From contig NZ_ASJD01000004.1 in the NCBI RefSeq assembly GCF_000691165.1, positions 62,001-126,000 on the forward strand: DNA of 64,000 nt. Reading direction: 5' to 3'. This stretch comes from Bacillus safensis FO-36b (GTDB lineage Bacteria > Bacillota > Bacilli > Bacillales > Bacillaceae). Shown piece by piece: positions 18,629 to 28,439 of the stretch. The translations under genes and the position numbers were made by a program. Within the stretch, counting starts at the first letter, position 1. Every line of letters begins with the position of its first letter. The notes under the pieces are model-generated. The model made no database searches. It had not been told where the DNA came from and was given only the letters and a program-made list of their open reading frames with translations.

Positions 18629-19177
18629 TTATCTTTCGTTTTTGATATAGAGGACCATGAGTGCACTGCATAAATATAATATGGAGCTTGCATAAAAAAT
18701 GAAGTAAACGGTAAAGAAATCAGCAAACAGGCCGCCAAGCATAATGGCAATGGATGAAAATAGGGCTGTCCAAAAATGATAGTGACCGACTTCTTTCATT
18801 CTTTTATTCTTTGTTGTCAGATCAGTGACAAGCAGTTTCTCCCCATGTTTTTGAAAGCCGCCCAGCGCACCAAGTGCAAGCTGAATGATATACACTTGCT
18901 CCACTTCTGTTATATGCGGAAAAAGCAGCAAAAGAAACGCCATACCGAACGAATGAATGATTAAAAAGAGCCGCCTGTCGGTGGTTTCTGGCAGTTTTCC
19001 TAAAAGTAAATGAATAAACGCACCGCTTAAACCAAACAGACCATAGGCGAGTCCAAACTGTGAATAGCTTGATCCAACATTTTTAATAAAAAGAATGTAA
19101 AAGGGGAATATCAAACTGCTGGCGAAAAACAGCAGACTTTGAGAGTAGACGAACCATTTCATTGCTTTTGCATTCAT
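18629..19177 (-). CDS. yitZ: YitZ, half-length MFS-like membrane protein
   Basis: 182 residues with about six hydrophobic helices and a central polar loop ([13 protein letters not shown]). It looks like one half of an MFS transporter; an MFS needs two such halves, so it may act as a dimer or be a relic. Its ATG overlaps the yitY stop (ATGA). The name rests on the yitY-yitZ-argC order known from B. subtilis, where YitZ is also short. Confidence 0.65.
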   Translation of the reverse strand: MNAKAMKWFVYSQSLLFFASSLIFPFYILFIKNVGSSYSQFGLAYGLFGLSGAFIHLLLGKLPETTDRRLFLIIHSFGMAFLLLLFPHITEVEQVYIIQLALGALGGFQKHGEKLLVTDLTTKNKRMKEVGHYHFWTALFSSIAIMLGGLFADFFTVYFIFYASSILYLCSALMVLYIKNER

Positions 19178-20619
19178 TGTGTATTGTACCTCTCATAAAA
19201 GTAGTTGGTAAACGTGCCATCTGGATCTGCTTGTTTTTTCTTTTGGAAAAATACATCGGTTTTAGGATAAGCCCGCTTCATTTGCGCCTTCGTTTGATAA
19301 GGCATGTACGGTAAGTAATAGCTTCCATCGTGCCGCAGCGTGATATCTGTCATTTTTCGAATGATCCGCTCTGCTTCCGCCTTCTCTTCTTTTTCGAACC
19401 CGTAATTCACTAAAAGCACAAGGGCAAACATATCTTGTTTCGCATATGAGAGATCCGCTTTTTCATTTTTTTGAACGTAGCGGATTGTGATATTCATTAG
19501 ATTCAAATCTTCCTGTTGTAAAAAGGCTCTCATGTCATCGATGTACGCACGAAAACGGTCAACTGGGACGAAATATTCCTGCAGCACATCTGTGTCTGAC
19601 TCATTTTCATATTCCAAAAAGGCAGAATCAGAACGCATCACATTGTTTCTTGTGATCAGCTGATCATTTTGACTTAGGAAATACTTCTTTTGCAAATTCC
19701 AGAGCAGATCTTTCCCCATATCAAATCTCCTTGAAAGGCCGAGCATAAATTTCAATGGCATAACGAGTTGATCTTCTTTCAGCTCTTGATATGATTCGTT
19801 TTTTTGATCTGAAGAGAGGGAATAATTCGTCACATACATTTCTTTCAAAAAGTTTGTTTTTGCTGTTGAGATTCTGGCAAGATGCATGCGTACTTCTTTA
19901 TTGTGTTTGACATGCTTTTGAAAATAATCCGTATACTCATCGTAATCTAGAGAGGTTGTCTCCATTTTATATAATTCATTTTTTGTTAAAGAAAGATCAG
20001 CATCTAAAATGACACCGAACAATCCGTATCCCCCAATGACCGCAGAAAACAAATCATCACCTGGCTTTACTGTGACAATCTCACCATTTGCTTTTAACAG
20101 CCTAAAGGAACGTACCGTATCAATGAGTGACCCGTAGCGAATGTCACGTCCATGTGCATTTGCACTTAAAGATCCGCCAATTGTAAAGATATTCTGCGAT
20201 TGCATCACCTTCACAGCTAGGCCATATGGATTCACATATTTTTGTATATCATCCCATGTAGCACCGCTTTGAACCCGAATCGTTTTCTTTTTTGGATCAA
20301 ACGCTAAAATCTGGCGGAATTCCGTCATATCGAGCACGATGCCGTTTTCATAATATGTGTGGCCGCCCATGCTATGCTGTTTTCCGGCAATAGAAATTGG
20401 CAGGTGTTTAGCTTTTGCTTCTTTCAATACTTCTTTTAATGTGTCTATCTCTTTCCCTTGAACAACTTTTTTGATTTTGACAGGCATGAGATGACTGACA
20501 TCAGTAAAAGCCTCAAGATCCTTTTTTTTGTGTACTTGGCCTTCTCGTATAGTGATTGATATAAGAAATGCAGCAGCATATACGATCAAAAGAACGATCC
20601 ATAGCCATTTTTGTTTCAT
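19174..20619 (-). CDS. yitY: YitY, membrane-anchored FAD-linked oxidoreductase
   Basis: 481 residues. An N-terminal hydrophobic segment (about 4-24) should anchor it in the membrane, with the rest outside or as a signal anchor. It is followed by a PCMH-type FAD domain ([34 protein letters not shown]) and a C-terminal substrate domain, the arrangement of gulonolactone/alditol oxidase-like enzymes. In such enzymes a His in the GxQHS/AHG region can carry flavin covalently; I cannot prove it here. Coupled to yitZ. Substrate unknown. Confidence 0.8.
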   Translation of the reverse strand: MKQKWLWIVLLIVYAAAFLISITIREGQVHKKKDLEAFTDVSHLMPVKIKKVVQGKEIDTLKEVLKEAKAKHLPISIAGKQHSMGGHTYYENGIVLDMTEFRQILAFDPKKKTIRVQSGATWDDIQKYVNPYGLAVKVMQSQNIFTIGGSLSANAHGRDIRYGSLIDTVRSFRLLKANGEIVTVKPGDDLFSAVIGGYGLFGVILDADLSLTKNELYKMETTSLDYDEYTDYFQKHVKHNKEVRMHLARISTAKTNFLKEMYVTNYSLSSDQKNESYQELKEDQLVMPLKFMLGLSRRFDMGKDLLWNLQKKYFLSQNDQLITRNNVMRSDSAFLEYENESDTDVLQEYFVPVDRFRAYIDDMRAFLQQEDLNLMNITIRYVQKNEKADLSYAKQDMFALVLLVNYGFEKEEKAEAERIIRKMTDITLRHDGSYYLPYMPYQTKAQMKRAYPKTDVFFQKKKQADPDGTFTNYFYERYNTQ

Positions 20620-20691
20620 GATAGGTACTCCGTTCTATAAAATTACATCCATTATATCAAGCTACTCTCTTCCTCCACCTTAATTTTTCAT

Positions 20692-20726
20692 AAAAAAACC
20701 TGGCATGAGTTCAACTCATACCAGGC
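20692..20726 (-). terminator. Terminator after yitW
   Basis: CCTGG-C-ATGAG / CTCAT-A-CCAGG stem (20699-20709 with 20715-20725), with a run of seven T on the minus strand. Confidence 0.85.
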
Positions 20727-20742
20727 ATTTTTCATTTTGTGC

Positions 20743-21051
20743 TTATTGAATACCGAGCGCGATTTTTGCGTATCTTGACATTTTGTCTCGTGTCCAAGGG
20801 GGATTCCATACGATGTGAACTTCTGTTTCTTTTACTTCTGGAAGATCACTTAATGCTTTTTTGACTTCGTCTACGATAATTGGTGCAAGAGGACAACCCA
20901 TTGATGTTAAGGTCATGGTGATATCCGCTTTTCCATTCTCATCAAGATCGACATCATAGACAAGTCCAAGGTTGACGATGTCGACATTCAGCTCAGGGTC
21001 AATCACCTGTTCTAGGGCGCCTAAAATATTTTCTTTCAATGCTTCATCCAT
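20743..21051 (-). CDS. yitW: YitW, MIP18/SufT-type iron-sulfur assembly factor
   Basis: 102-residue DUF59 protein: begins MDEALKENILGALEQVIDPELNVDIVNLGL-like and carries the conserved TSMGCPLAP with its cysteine, the hallmark of the SufT/MIP18 family that helps mature Fe-S proteins. Start at the ATG at 21051 behind AAAGGAG (8 bases); a longer frame has no support. It lies 46 bases after yitV. Confidence 0.88.
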   Translation of the reverse strand: MDEALKENILGALEQVIDPELNVDIVNLGLVYDVDLDENGKADITMTLTSMGCPLAPIIVDEVKKALSDLPEVKETEVHIVWNPPWTRDKMSRYAKIALGIQ

Positions 21052-21097
21052 GATATCCACTCCTTTTTCCATTAGTATAACGTACTTTTTCTTATGA

Positions 21098-21883
21098 CTA
21101 AACGTTTGTGCTTTTCAGATGTGTCTCAAACCAGTCAATCGTTTCGAACATCGCTTGTCTTGAGACCTTATGTCCAGCTTGTCCATCAGTGATAAAACGA
21201 ATCAGATGCGGATCCTGCTTATATTGTGTGGCTACTAACTCATCATATAGAGTTTTTGCGTGCCGGTAAGGGACGACAGGATCGTTTTCTGCATGCCAGA
21301 ATAACAGCGGTCTTTTGTTTAATCGATCTGTTTGCAGCGTTAAATCATATGGGCGCAGGGCGTCTAATTGCAGATGAACCTCTTCGTCTGTAATGTCTTT
21401 CATCAACCCTTTGTGACGCATGTCCATGATTTGTGCTTTTAGAAATGTCGTATAGTTTGGACTTCCCATCAAGCTGACAGCGGCTTTGATCCAATCATGC
21501 TTGGCAAGTGCACCAAAGGTGGTGATGCCGCCCATGGATGTACCCGCAACGCCTATCAGATCGGCTTCAATCAATTGTTTTTCTTGAAAGTATGTTTTGA
21601 GTATATCGATTTCACGAATTTCGTTCAGGACAATTTCCCAGAACTTTGATGCCAGTTCCTCTAAGCTGAGGTTTTCTGATCTTACACCATGATAAGCACA
21701 GTCAGGTAAAATGACTCTCATGCCTTTTTCCGCCAAATGGAAGGCAAAGTGTAAATTATGCTCGCGTGCACTTGTAAATCCGTGAATAAAAAATACAAGC
21801 GGCAGCGGTTTGTCTTTATTTTCAGCTTTTACGATATGTAAAAATGGAATATCGCGCGTAATTTGCTCATCAATGGTGATCAC
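21098..21883 (-). CDS. yitV: YitV, alpha/beta hydrolase (esterase)
   Basis: 261 residues with a complete catalytic triad pattern: HGFTSARE oxyanion loop, nucleophile in GVAGTSMGGIT, acid in HAENDPVVPY, and histidine in GQAGHKVSR. Family members are carboxylesterases or dipeptidyl-peptidase-like hydrolases; the substrate is unknown. It starts with GTG at 21883 behind GGAGG at a rather long 11 bases. Divergent from yitU. Confidence 0.82.
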   Translation of the reverse strand: MITIDEQITRDIPFLHIVKAENKDKPLPLVFFIHGFTSAREHNLHFAFHLAEKGMRVILPDCAYHGVRSENLSLEELASKFWEIVLNEIREIDILKTYFQEKQLIEADLIGVAGTSMGGITTFGALAKHDWIKAAVSLMGSPNYTTFLKAQIMDMRHKGLMKDITDEEVHLQLDALRPYDLTLQTDRLNKRPLLFWHAENDPVVPYRHAKTLYDELVATQYKQDPHLIRFITDGQAGHKVSRQAMFETIDWFETHLKSTNV

Positions 21884-22020
21884 AGCCTATGAATCCTCCT
21901 TTATCATTCCCGTCTTTGTTTATTTTAACATGTAGACAACAAAGATGTGATAAAGATACACTATAGAAAGAGGCGCTAACATGAATTGCCTCCTATCACT
22001 TACAGATCAAAGGAGATTTT

Positions 22021-22833
22021 ATGGAGACTAAACCTTATCTAATCGCACTTGACCTGGATGGCACATTATTAAAAGATGATAAAACCATTTCTGCGCATAC
22101 ACTTGACGTCATTCAAAAAGTGAGAGACAGCGGGCATCACGTCTGTATATCAACAGGCCGACCATTTCGTTCCAGCTCTCCTTATTATCAGCAATTACAG
22201 CTTGATTCACCCATTGTGAATTTTAACGGAGCGTTTGTCCATCATCCTCTTGATGAAAAATGGGGCAGATTTCATACGTCACTTGATCTTCAAGTAGTCA
22301 AACAGCTTGTAGACATTAGTGAAGAATATAAAGTGCATAATGTCTTAGCTGAAGTGTTAGACGATTTGTATTTCCATTATCATGATGAAAAACTCATTGA
22401 TATCTTTAATATGAATGCAAACAAAGTCACTGTTGGAGACCTTAGGGACAACCTTGGAGAGAATGTGACGAGCGTGTTAATTCATGCAAAAGAAGAGGAC
22501 GTCGGAGCCATTCGAAGCTATTTATCAGATGTTCATGCAGAAGTGATTGATCACAGGCGCTGGGCTGCCCCGTGGCACGTGATTGAAATCATTAAAACAG
22601 GCATGAACAAAGCCGTTGGACTGCAAAAGATCAGTGATTATTACGGTGTTCCTAAGGAGCGGATTGTGGCATTCGGAGATGAAGACAATGATTTAGAAAT
22701 GCTTGAATTTGCTGGATGCGGTGTAGCAATGGGCAACGGAATTGATGCCGTGAAACGTGTCTCAAATGAAGTCACTGATACAAATGAACAAGATGGGATT
22801 GCAAAGTTTCTAACGAATTACTTCTCGCTTTAA
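22021..22833 (+). CDS. yitU: YitU, HAD-superfamily (Cof-type) phosphatase
   Basis: 270 residues with all four HAD motifs: DLDGTLLKDD (I), STGRP (II), a Lys in TGMNKAVGL (III) and FGDEDNDLEM (IV). The IIB cap lies between motifs II and III. In B. subtilis YitU belongs to a group that dephosphorylates sugar phosphates and a riboflavin precursor (from memory). ATG at 22021 directly follows AAAGGAGATTTT. Confidence 0.9.
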   Translation: METKPYLIALDLDGTLLKDDKTISAHTLDVIQKVRDSGHHVCISTGRPFRSSSPYYQQLQLDSPIVNFNGAFVHHPLDEKWGRFHTSLDLQVVKQLVDISEEYKVHNVLAEVLDDLYFHYHDEKLIDIFNMNANKVTVGDLRDNLGENVTSVLIHAKEEDVGAIRSYLSDVHAEVIDHRRWAAPWHVIEIIKTGMNKAVGLQKISDYYGVPKERIVAFGDEDNDLEMLEFAGCGVAMGNGIDAVKRVSNEVTDTNEQDGIAKFLTNYFSL

Positions 22834-22921
22834 TTTTTCCATTCATACATAGCAGATGAAAGCGGGCATACTACCGTTAGACAGGTTGTCCTGTCAGCTT
22901 GTGTAAAGGGGCGGATTCCGA

Positions 22922-23074
22922 ATGGGTAAAAGAAGCAAATCGAAACGCTTTATACAACAAGGTAAAGATTCAGTCAGTCTTCATGACGCACGTTTTCCTT
23001 ACCGTTCGACACTTGAAGAGGCGGCCGAAGACAGAGGAAATATGAAGACTGATGCTTCTGGAGGTTCATTGTGA
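22922..23074 (+). CDS. Small basic protein of unknown function, coupled to yizC
   Basis: A 50-codon gene: begins MGKRSKSKRFIQQGKDS and ends with GGSL. Highly basic at the N-terminus, acidic in the middle (LEEAAEDRG), no membrane helix. AAAGGGGCGG precedes the ATG at 22922. Its TGA overlaps the GTG of yizC (GTGA), so the two are translationally coupled. A 6-bp hairpin (GACAGG/CCTGTC) lies 25-40 bases upstream. I do not recognise it with certainty; it resembles very short conserved Bacillus proteins of the DUF4021 sort. Confidence 0.7.
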   Translation: MGKRSKSKRFIQQGKDSVSLHDARFPYRSTLEEAAEDRGNMKTDASGGSL

Positions 23075-23262
23075 GAAACGAACTTTTTGATCAAGCCAAA
23101 TCGTTTACTGAAGAAGCTCTTACTTCTTCATTTTCATCTGGGTTAGAGCGTCAGCAGGCAGTCAAGCGAGCGAAAAATGCCGTATCCTCTGCATTTGCCA
23201 ATTCGACAGATGCAGAAAGAAACCAGCTGCATACCTTCCAAGACTTGCTCGATGATCTCTAA
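23071..23262 (+). CDS. yizC: YizC, DUF3813 family protein
   Basis: 63-residue helical, Gln/Ala-rich protein (ERQQAVKRAKNAVSSAFANST), matching DUF3813 in size and pattern. GTG start at 23071, with GGAGG 6 bases upstream inside the preceding small gene. It lies between yitU and ipi, as in B. subtilis. Function unknown. Confidence 0.7.
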   Translation: MRNELFDQAKSFTEEALTSSFSSGLERQQAVKRAKNAVSSAFANSTDAERNQLHTFQDLLDDL

Positions 23263-23264
23263 CA

Positions 23265-23301
23265 TAAAAAAAGCTGTTCACCTAATGTGGACAGCTTTTT
23301 C
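23265..23301. terminator. Bidirectional terminator between yizC and ipi
   Basis: AAAAAGCTGT / ACAGCTTTTT stem with A and T runs on both sides, between two convergent genes. Confidence 0.85.
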
Positions 23302-23313
23302 TGATTCCCTCGC

Positions 23314-23769
23314 TTATTTGACTTGAAATGTTTTCTTCTCCGTGATTTGTTTCAGCCCTTCTGCTTTTCCTTTAAACGTTACGACTGCTTCGTATGTTCC
23401 GGGCTTTACACCGTTTGACCATGTATCTTGAAAATCATAGGCCTCGCCTTTTTTCAGCACAAAAGTTTGGATGGCCTGTGTGAACATACGGTCTTTCGAA
23501 TAGCGGTATTGTTCATTCCCGTTTTCGTCATACACACTAAGCTCGAATTTTTGGCTTGTGTTAAAAGTAAATTCAAAATCTCGGTCTGATTCATTTTTCA
23601 GTGACATGTTAAATTGAACTGAAGAACCTTTCTGGACGGGGTCTACTGTGAGCTCAACCGTTTTTTCTCCCATTTGACCGGATACCTCCTTGTCTGGTTC
23701 ATCCTTTTTTTGTTGTCCACAAGCGGCTAAAACCAATAGAATGAGGAGAAGCACAAACCCTTTTTTCAT
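23314..23769 (-). CDS. ipi: BsuPI-domain lipoprotein (Ipi homologue with a signal peptide)
   Basis: 151 residues. Residues 1-17 form a lipoprotein signal with lipobox VLAAC, a charged linker follows, and from about residue 35 there is a BsuPI domain (VQFNMSLKNESDRDFEFTFNTSQKFE... QDTWSN). B. subtilis Ipi is, as I recall, a 119-residue intracellular inhibitor of the ISP-1 protease with no signal peptide. Here the domain should be tethered outside the membrane, so an intracellular inhibitor role is unlikely. Position between yizC and yitT supports orthology. The ATG follows GGTGGG. Confidence 0.75.
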   Translation of the reverse strand: MKKGFVLLLILLVLAACGQQKKDEPDKEVSGQMGEKTVELTVDPVQKGSSVQFNMSLKNESDRDFEFTFNTSQKFELSVYDENGNEQYRYSKDRMFTQAIQTFVLKKGEAYDFQDTWSNGVKPGTYEAVVTFKGKAEGLKQITEKKTFQVK

Positions 23770-23783
23770 CTGCTACCCACCTT

Positions 23784-24626
23784 TTAATCTCGTCTGAAAA
23801 ATCCAAGAATATTGGTTGTCTGTACAATATTTGTAAAGGCTTTTGGATCGACTTCTTTAATAATTTGTTCAAGTTCATACAGCTCATACCTTGTAATAAC
23901 GATCACCATCATTTCCTTTTGCTCGTTGGTGAATGCGCCTTTTGCAGGTACAGTCGTAATGCCTCTGACCATTTTTCCGTAAATGGCTTCTTTGATTTCA
24001 TCTGCTTTCTTCGTGACAATCATCGCGGTCAGCTTCTCATGTCTTGTATGGATGGCATCAATGACCCTTGTGGTCACATATAATGTGACAAGGGTATATA
24101 ATGCTTTCTCCCAACCTTGTAATAATCCTGCTGTAAAAATGATGATTCCATTTAAAATGAAGAAATACGTGCCAACTGGTTTATCCTTCCACTTCGCTAA
24201 AACCATAGCAACAATGTCTAGTCCGCCTGTCGATGCCCCGTATTTGAGCGTAATCCCAATCCCTACTGCGGATATGACACCGCCAAACACAGCATTTAAT
24301 AAAATATCGTGGGAAACACTCGTTTCTGGTAAAATGCCAAGGAAAATGGTCGTCAGTGCAACACTGATGATGCTGTACAAAGTAAAGGAACGGCCAACTT
24401 TCATCCAGCCTAAAATGCCGACTGGAATGTTTAAAATAAATAATAGAATCCCTGTTGATACATAAAATGGCGCATATTGATCGATTAAGCTGGATAACAG
24501 CTGGGCTACCCCTGTAAAACCGCTTGCATATACGTCAGCTGGGATTAAAAATAAATTCAGTCCAATCGCATTGAGTAATGCACCAATAACGACGACAATG
24601 AGTTTTTTTGCTTCTCCAATGAACAT
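23784..24626 (-). CDS. yitT: YitT-family membrane protein
   Basis: 280 residues: five or six transmembrane helices up to about residue 190, with the YitT motif GFTGVAQLLSSL and TGGLDIVAMVLAKW, then a cytoplasmic DUF2179 domain (about 200-275). Function is unknown; paralogues are common in Bacillus. Divergent from yitS, its classical neighbour. It ends 14 bases before ipi and may be co-transcribed with it. Confidence 0.88.
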   Translation of the reverse strand: MFIGEAKKLIVVVIGALLNAIGLNLFLIPADVYASGFTGVAQLLSSLIDQYAPFYVSTGILLFILNIPVGILGWMKVGRSFTLYSIISVALTTIFLGILPETSVSHDILLNAVFGGVISAVGIGITLKYGASTGGLDIVAMVLAKWKDKPVGTYFFILNGIIIFTAGLLQGWEKALYTLVTLYVTTRVIDAIHTRHEKLTAMIVTKKADEIKEAIYGKMVRGITTVPAKGAFTNEQKEMMVIVITRYELYELEQIIKEVDPKAFTNIVQTTNILGFFRRD

Positions 24627-24765
24627 GTTGTCATTCCTCCACTTACCATTCTCTCTATGGTTTTCCCTAAAATTTAGAATTTGAACACGAAAAGATGATT
24701 TCTATGATATAGTTAGGCTAAAAAGATGTAAAATATGGCTTATTTTTTAGAAAGAAGGGATTTAT

Positions 24766-25617
24766 ATGACTGTTCATATCATAGCAGACAGTGCTGCTGA
24801 TCTGCCTCTTTCTTATTATGATGAACATAACATAACGCTCATTCCGCTCCGCGTATTGCTTGGCGAGCAGGAATTTGAGGATTTGATCACCATTGAACCA
24901 AAACAAGTATTTGATGCGATGAGACAAGGAGCCAGTCCAAAAACGTCACAGGCTTCACCAAACCGGATCAAGGAAACCTTTGTTTCTGCCGCTCAAACCC
25001 ATACATCTGCTATCTATGTCGCTTTTTCATCAGAGCTTTCAGGTACATACCAGACAGCTGTGATGATGGCAAACGAAGTGAAGGAAGAATACCCTGATTT
25101 TGATTTACGAATCATCGATTCTAAATGCGCTTCACTCGGCTATGGGCTTGCTGTCAAACACGCTCAATCACTTGCCATTGACGGAAATACAATACAAGAA
25201 ATTGAAACGTCTGTAAAGCATTTTTGTGAATCTTTACAACATATTTTTACTGTAGACGATTTATCGTATTTAGCAAGGGGCGGAAGAATCAGTAAAGCGT
25301 CCGCATTTGTTGGCGGTTTGTTAAGTATTAAGCCCATTTTACATGTCGAAGATGGAAAACTCATCCCGCTTGAAAAAATCCGCGGACGTAAAAAACTGCT
25401 GAAACGCATTATTGAACTAATGAAAGAACGAGGAACGGATTGGTCGAACCAAACGGTCGGTATTAGTCATGGTGATGATCCTGCACTGGCGGAAGACATG
25501 AAACAGCTGATCGAAGCCGAATTTCATCCAAAGGAAATTGATATTCAGATCATCGGTGCCGCTGTTGGGTCCCATTCAGGGCCTAGCACGCTTGCGATCT
25601 TTTTTACAGGCAAATGA
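24766..25617 (+). CDS. yitS: YitS, DegV-family fatty-acid-binding protein
   Basis: 283 residues starting [15 protein letters not shown], with [11 protein letters not shown] (the conserved TSQ/SP lipid carboxylate site), [10 protein letters not shown] and the C-terminal [11 protein letters not shown]. DegV proteins bind fatty acids, and in Gram-positives act with FakA in fatty-acid phosphorylation. AAAGAAGGG lies before the ATG at 24766. Monocistronic with its own terminator. Confidence 0.9.
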   Translation: MTVHIIADSAADLPLSYYDEHNITLIPLRVLLGEQEFEDLITIEPKQVFDAMRQGASPKTSQASPNRIKETFVSAAQTHTSAIYVAFSSELSGTYQTAVMMANEVKEEYPDFDLRIIDSKCASLGYGLAVKHAQSLAIDGNTIQEIETSVKHFCESLQHIFTVDDLSYLARGGRISKASAFVGGLLSIKPILHVEDGKLIPLEKIRGRKKLLKRIIELMKERGTDWSNQTVGISHGDDPALAEDMKQLIEAEFHPKEIDIQIIGAAVGSHSGPSTLAIFFTGK

Positions 25618-25621
25618 TCAT

Positions 25622-25664
25622 AAAAAGCACCCTTCCCTGACACAACACGGGAAGGGTGCTTTTC
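25622..25664. terminator. Bidirectional terminator between yitS and the chemoreceptor gene
   Basis: Long stem AAAAGCACCCTTCCC / GGGAAGGGTGCTTTT (15 bp) with A/T runs either side, serving the two convergent genes. Confidence 0.9.
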
Positions 25665-27314
25665 TTATGAAAGTTTAAATCGCTGGACGGTTTCATTTAA
25701 CCTCGCCGTCATACTCATCAATTCTTCGACCTGTTTGTTCATTTGATGGAACGATTGCAGCTGTTCATTGGCTGAGGCAGAAATTTCTTCGCTGCCAGCT
25801 GCTGTTTCTTCTACAACTGCACTAATATTTTCAATCGAGTGCAGCACTTGTCCGCCAAGTTCTGTTGATTGCATAATTTGGTCATTTAAGACCGCCATTT
25901 CTTGTTTAATATGCTGCGCTTTTGTTTCTATATCTTCAAAGGAGTGTGAGGTTTTGTCCATCGCATCCTGCTGCTGAAGTGAAAGTTTGACCCCTTCTTG
26001 AACAGTTTGACTAATGGATTGAATGCCTCTTTCAATATGACTGACCATGTCAAAGATTTGTCTTGTTGCATTAGACGATTCATCAGCAAGCTTGCGAATT
26101 TCATCTGCTACAACGGCAAAGCCTTTTCCAGCTTCGCCTGCTCTTGCCGCTTCAATGGCTGCGTTTAAGGAAAGCAGGTTTGTTTGGTCCGCAATGTCAG
26201 AAACCGTTTTGGCCATGGCCGAGATTCCGCTGGCGTATTGCGTAAATTCTCCTGCTGATTCTTCGATTTGTCTCGTGGCATGTGTATTTTTTTCAATCGC
26301 TGTTTTTGTTTCTGTTAACGTGTGCTTTCCGCTTTCTACTGCTTCGATGGCATCCTCTGTACTGCGGATGACCGTTTGCGAGCGTTCTGAATTTTTACGT
26401 CCATGCTGGTCCATTTTCTCAATCAAGCTGACGCCGTGCTGGAGATCTTCTGAAATCGCTTGTGACCCATTGGCCATTTCGTCTGTCGAAACAGATACTT
26501 GATTCGCAGACTCCATCATTTTTTTGTTTTCATCATTCAGGTGGATCGAGAATGTCTCTACTCGGCTTGAGACATTGCTGATTTCTTTAATCAGACTAAT
26601 CAGCTGATCTGTCATTTGATTAAAGGATTCATTCAAGCCGCCGATTTCATCCTTGCGCTGAATATCCATCCGCTCCACAGCAAGATTGCCTTCTGCGATC
26701 TGCTTTGCTCTGTAGGATAGTGATTTGATGGGTGTCACGATGGATCGCGTTAATCCAATATTCAAAAAGACAGCAATGACAATCAGTGTGAGTGCTGAGA
26801 CGAGTGCACTTGTGATAATCCATTGGACATTGTCTGCTGCAGCCTCTAGATTTTGTTTATACGCTTCTTCTGCCCTTTTATTCATCGTATGCACATCGTT
26901 TAAAACGCCATCAATTCTTGCTGCCACACGTCTTGCATCCGATGCGTTTTTTTCACCAATGGCGTTGTTTGCTTCCTTGGTCCACGTGTCAAATTTTGAA
27001 TTTAACCTTGTTAATGCCTCTTTGTTCATATTTCCTGCATGTTTGTTTAGCGTTTGCAGCTGCTTTTTTGCTGTAGAAATATCGTTTTGAACGATCTCTA
27101 GCTGTTCATCTGAGAGTGTCATCGAATAATTGGTCATGGCTTGCTCGACACTTTCAAAGCTTGCCTTCGTTTTTTGTACGTTTAATAAGGTTTGCACATC
27201 TGTCTCATTTGATGATTGGATCTTTGTCATGCTGACAATGATAAAGGCGATGACGCCAACTGCTAAAAGAAGTGAAATAAGTGAGTTAAGTAAAATTTTG
27301 ACGCGTAAGCTCAT
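25665..27314 (-). CDS. Methyl-accepting chemotaxis protein with four-helix-bundle sensor
   Basis: 549-residue membrane chemoreceptor. TM1 about 7-28, an outside helical domain of about 135 residues (4HB_MCP type, with [19 protein letters not shown]), TM2 about 162-187, HAMP about 188-241, then the cytoplasmic signalling hairpin with the conserved tip [19 protein letters not shown]. It ends VQRFKLS. Its ATG overlaps the stop of the upstream BMP-family lipoprotein gene (ATGA), so the two proteins are made together. I know of no chemoreceptor gene at this point of the B. subtilis map. The natural guess is that the lipoprotein presents a ligand to it. Confidence 0.9.
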   Translation of the reverse strand: MSLRVKILLNSLISLLLAVGVIAFIIVSMTKIQSSNETDVQTLLNVQKTKASFESVEQAMTNYSMTLSDEQLEIVQNDISTAKKQLQTLNKHAGNMNKEALTRLNSKFDTWTKEANNAIGEKNASDARRVAARIDGVLNDVHTMNKRAEEAYKQNLEAAADNVQWIITSALVSALTLIVIAVFLNIGLTRSIVTPIKSLSYRAKQIAEGNLAVERMDIQRKDEIGGLNESFNQMTDQLISLIKEISNVSSRVETFSIHLNDENKKMMESANQVSVSTDEMANGSQAISEDLQHGVSLIEKMDQHGRKNSERSQTVIRSTEDAIEAVESGKHTLTETKTAIEKNTHATRQIEESAGEFTQYASGISAMAKTVSDIADQTNLLSLNAAIEAARAGEAGKGFAVVADEIRKLADESSNATRQIFDMVSHIERGIQSISQTVQEGVKLSLQQQDAMDKTSHSFEDIETKAQHIKQEMAVLNDQIMQSTELGGQVLHSIENISAVVEETAAGSEEISASANEQLQSFHQMNKQVEELMSMTARLNETVQRFKLS

Positions 27315-28288
27315 GATGCGTCCCCCTCTTCTTTTAGAAGCGTCTGCTTCAGCCCATTTAATTTTTTGGTCAGTGTCTCAGCATTTTTCAGGATCCGGAT
27401 TTTTGCCATATCGATTCCATCATTGCTTAAGTCATAGACAACATGACCGCTTTTCATTTGATTGTTCTTGACGAGCTGTTCACTGAATTGATAGACCACT
27501 TCATCGACTTTTTTCACCATAGACGAAATGACCGCTTTTTCAGCAGTATAGTACTGATCGCTGTCTACACCAATGGCATATTCACCCTGCGCCTGCGCTT
27601 CTTTTAATACACCGACACCTGTATAACCGGCTGCGGCATATAAAACGTCTGCTTTCTTTTTGATCATGTCTTTGGCTATTTTACTACCCTTGCCTGCATC
27701 ACTAAACGTACCGGCATAGGTGGATAAGATCTTGATTTTCGGATTGACTGATTTGGCGCCTTTTTGAAATCCTTTTTCAAAACGATGAATGACATCTGCG
27801 TCAACACCGCCAACAAATCCAATGACATCGCTTTTCGTTGTCATCGCAGCAAGTGCTCCCGCTAAATAGCTGCCTTGCTCTTCTTTAAACGTCACAGAGG
27901 TCACATTTTTCAGCTCAGATACAGCATCGATCAAAAGGAACTGCTTCTTCGGATATTTCTTTGCGACTTTTTCCAGGTCTTCTTGCATACTGAAACCTAC
28001 ACCAATGACAAGATCATTTCCATCTTTTACGAGTTCTGTCAGCCCTTTTTCATATGTATCAGTTTCTGCAATTTCTCTATAATCAAATTCAATGCCAAGC
28101 TCATCACGTGCTTTTTCTAATCCTTTAAATGATGAATCGTTAAATGATTGATCACCAAGACCATCATCTGTGAGCATAACGCCAATATGCTTCGCAGTTG
28201 ATTTTGGCGCCCCCTCCTGTTGATTACCGCATGCGGCGAGCACCATAAGCATGGCTGCCATCAGAAGTAATGAAATCTTCACTTTCAT
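27311..28288 (-). CDS. BMP-family (PnrA-like) substrate-binding lipoprotein
   Basis: 325 residues from the ATG at 28288. Lipoprotein signal with lipobox VLAAC; then a BMP fold: [56 protein letters not shown] and [17 protein letters not shown]. This pattern is near that of nucleoside-binding PnrA/TmpC proteins. An alternative ATG at 28312 also has a good AAAGGAG site and would add 8 residues. No ABC permease or ATPase genes lie nearby; instead its stop overlaps the start of a chemoreceptor gene. A sensory rather than transport role is inferred. It is a paralogue of Med. Confidence 0.85.
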   Translation of the reverse strand: MKVKISLLLMAAMLMVLAACGNQQEGAPKSTAKHIGVMLTDDGLGDQSFNDSSFKGLEKARDELGIEFDYREIAETDTYEKGLTELVKDGNDLVIGVGFSMQEDLEKVAKKYPKKQFLLIDAVSELKNVTSVTFKEEQGSYLAGALAAMTTKSDVIGFVGGVDADVIHRFEKGFQKGAKSVNPKIKILSTYAGTFSDAGKGSKIAKDMIKKKADVLYAAAGYTGVGVLKEAQAQGEYAIGVDSDQYYTAEKAVISSMVKKVDEVVYQFSEQLVKNNQMKSGHVVYDLSNDGIDMAKIRILKNAETLTKKLNGLKQTLLKEEGDAS

Positions 28289-28414
28289 CCAAAAACACAC
28301 TCCTTTTATCATCCTTACTCCTTTTTTATCGGATTTGAGAGGCGTTGTTTCAATGATTAGTGAAGGTTTTTCATGACTTTTTTCACAGAAAAAATCCATT
28401 ATTTAAGACAAAAA

Positions 28415-28439
28415 TAAAAAAGTGAGCAAATGCTCACTT
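28415..28439 (-). terminator. Terminator after cvfB
   Basis: GTGAGCA / TGCTCAC stem (28422-28428 with 28431-28437) followed on the minus strand by TTTTTTATTTTTG. It overlaps the cvfB stop codon. Confidence 0.75.

Noticed and set aside
18629-19177. yitZ as a truncated MFS pseudogene
   Set aside because: The frame is intact, coupled to yitY and has its own terminator, and B. subtilis YitZ is also short, so it is likely a genuine short protein.
22880-22895. Inverted repeat GACAGG-TTGT-CCTGTC as a terminator of yitU
   Set aside because: The 6-bp stem has no following T run; noted only as a small hairpin before the coupled small gene.
23984-24465. Long plus-strand frame opposite yitT, and similar long frames opposite the mcp and argJ genes
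   Set aside because: Shadow frames of conserved genes; no ribosome sites and no recognisable protein features.
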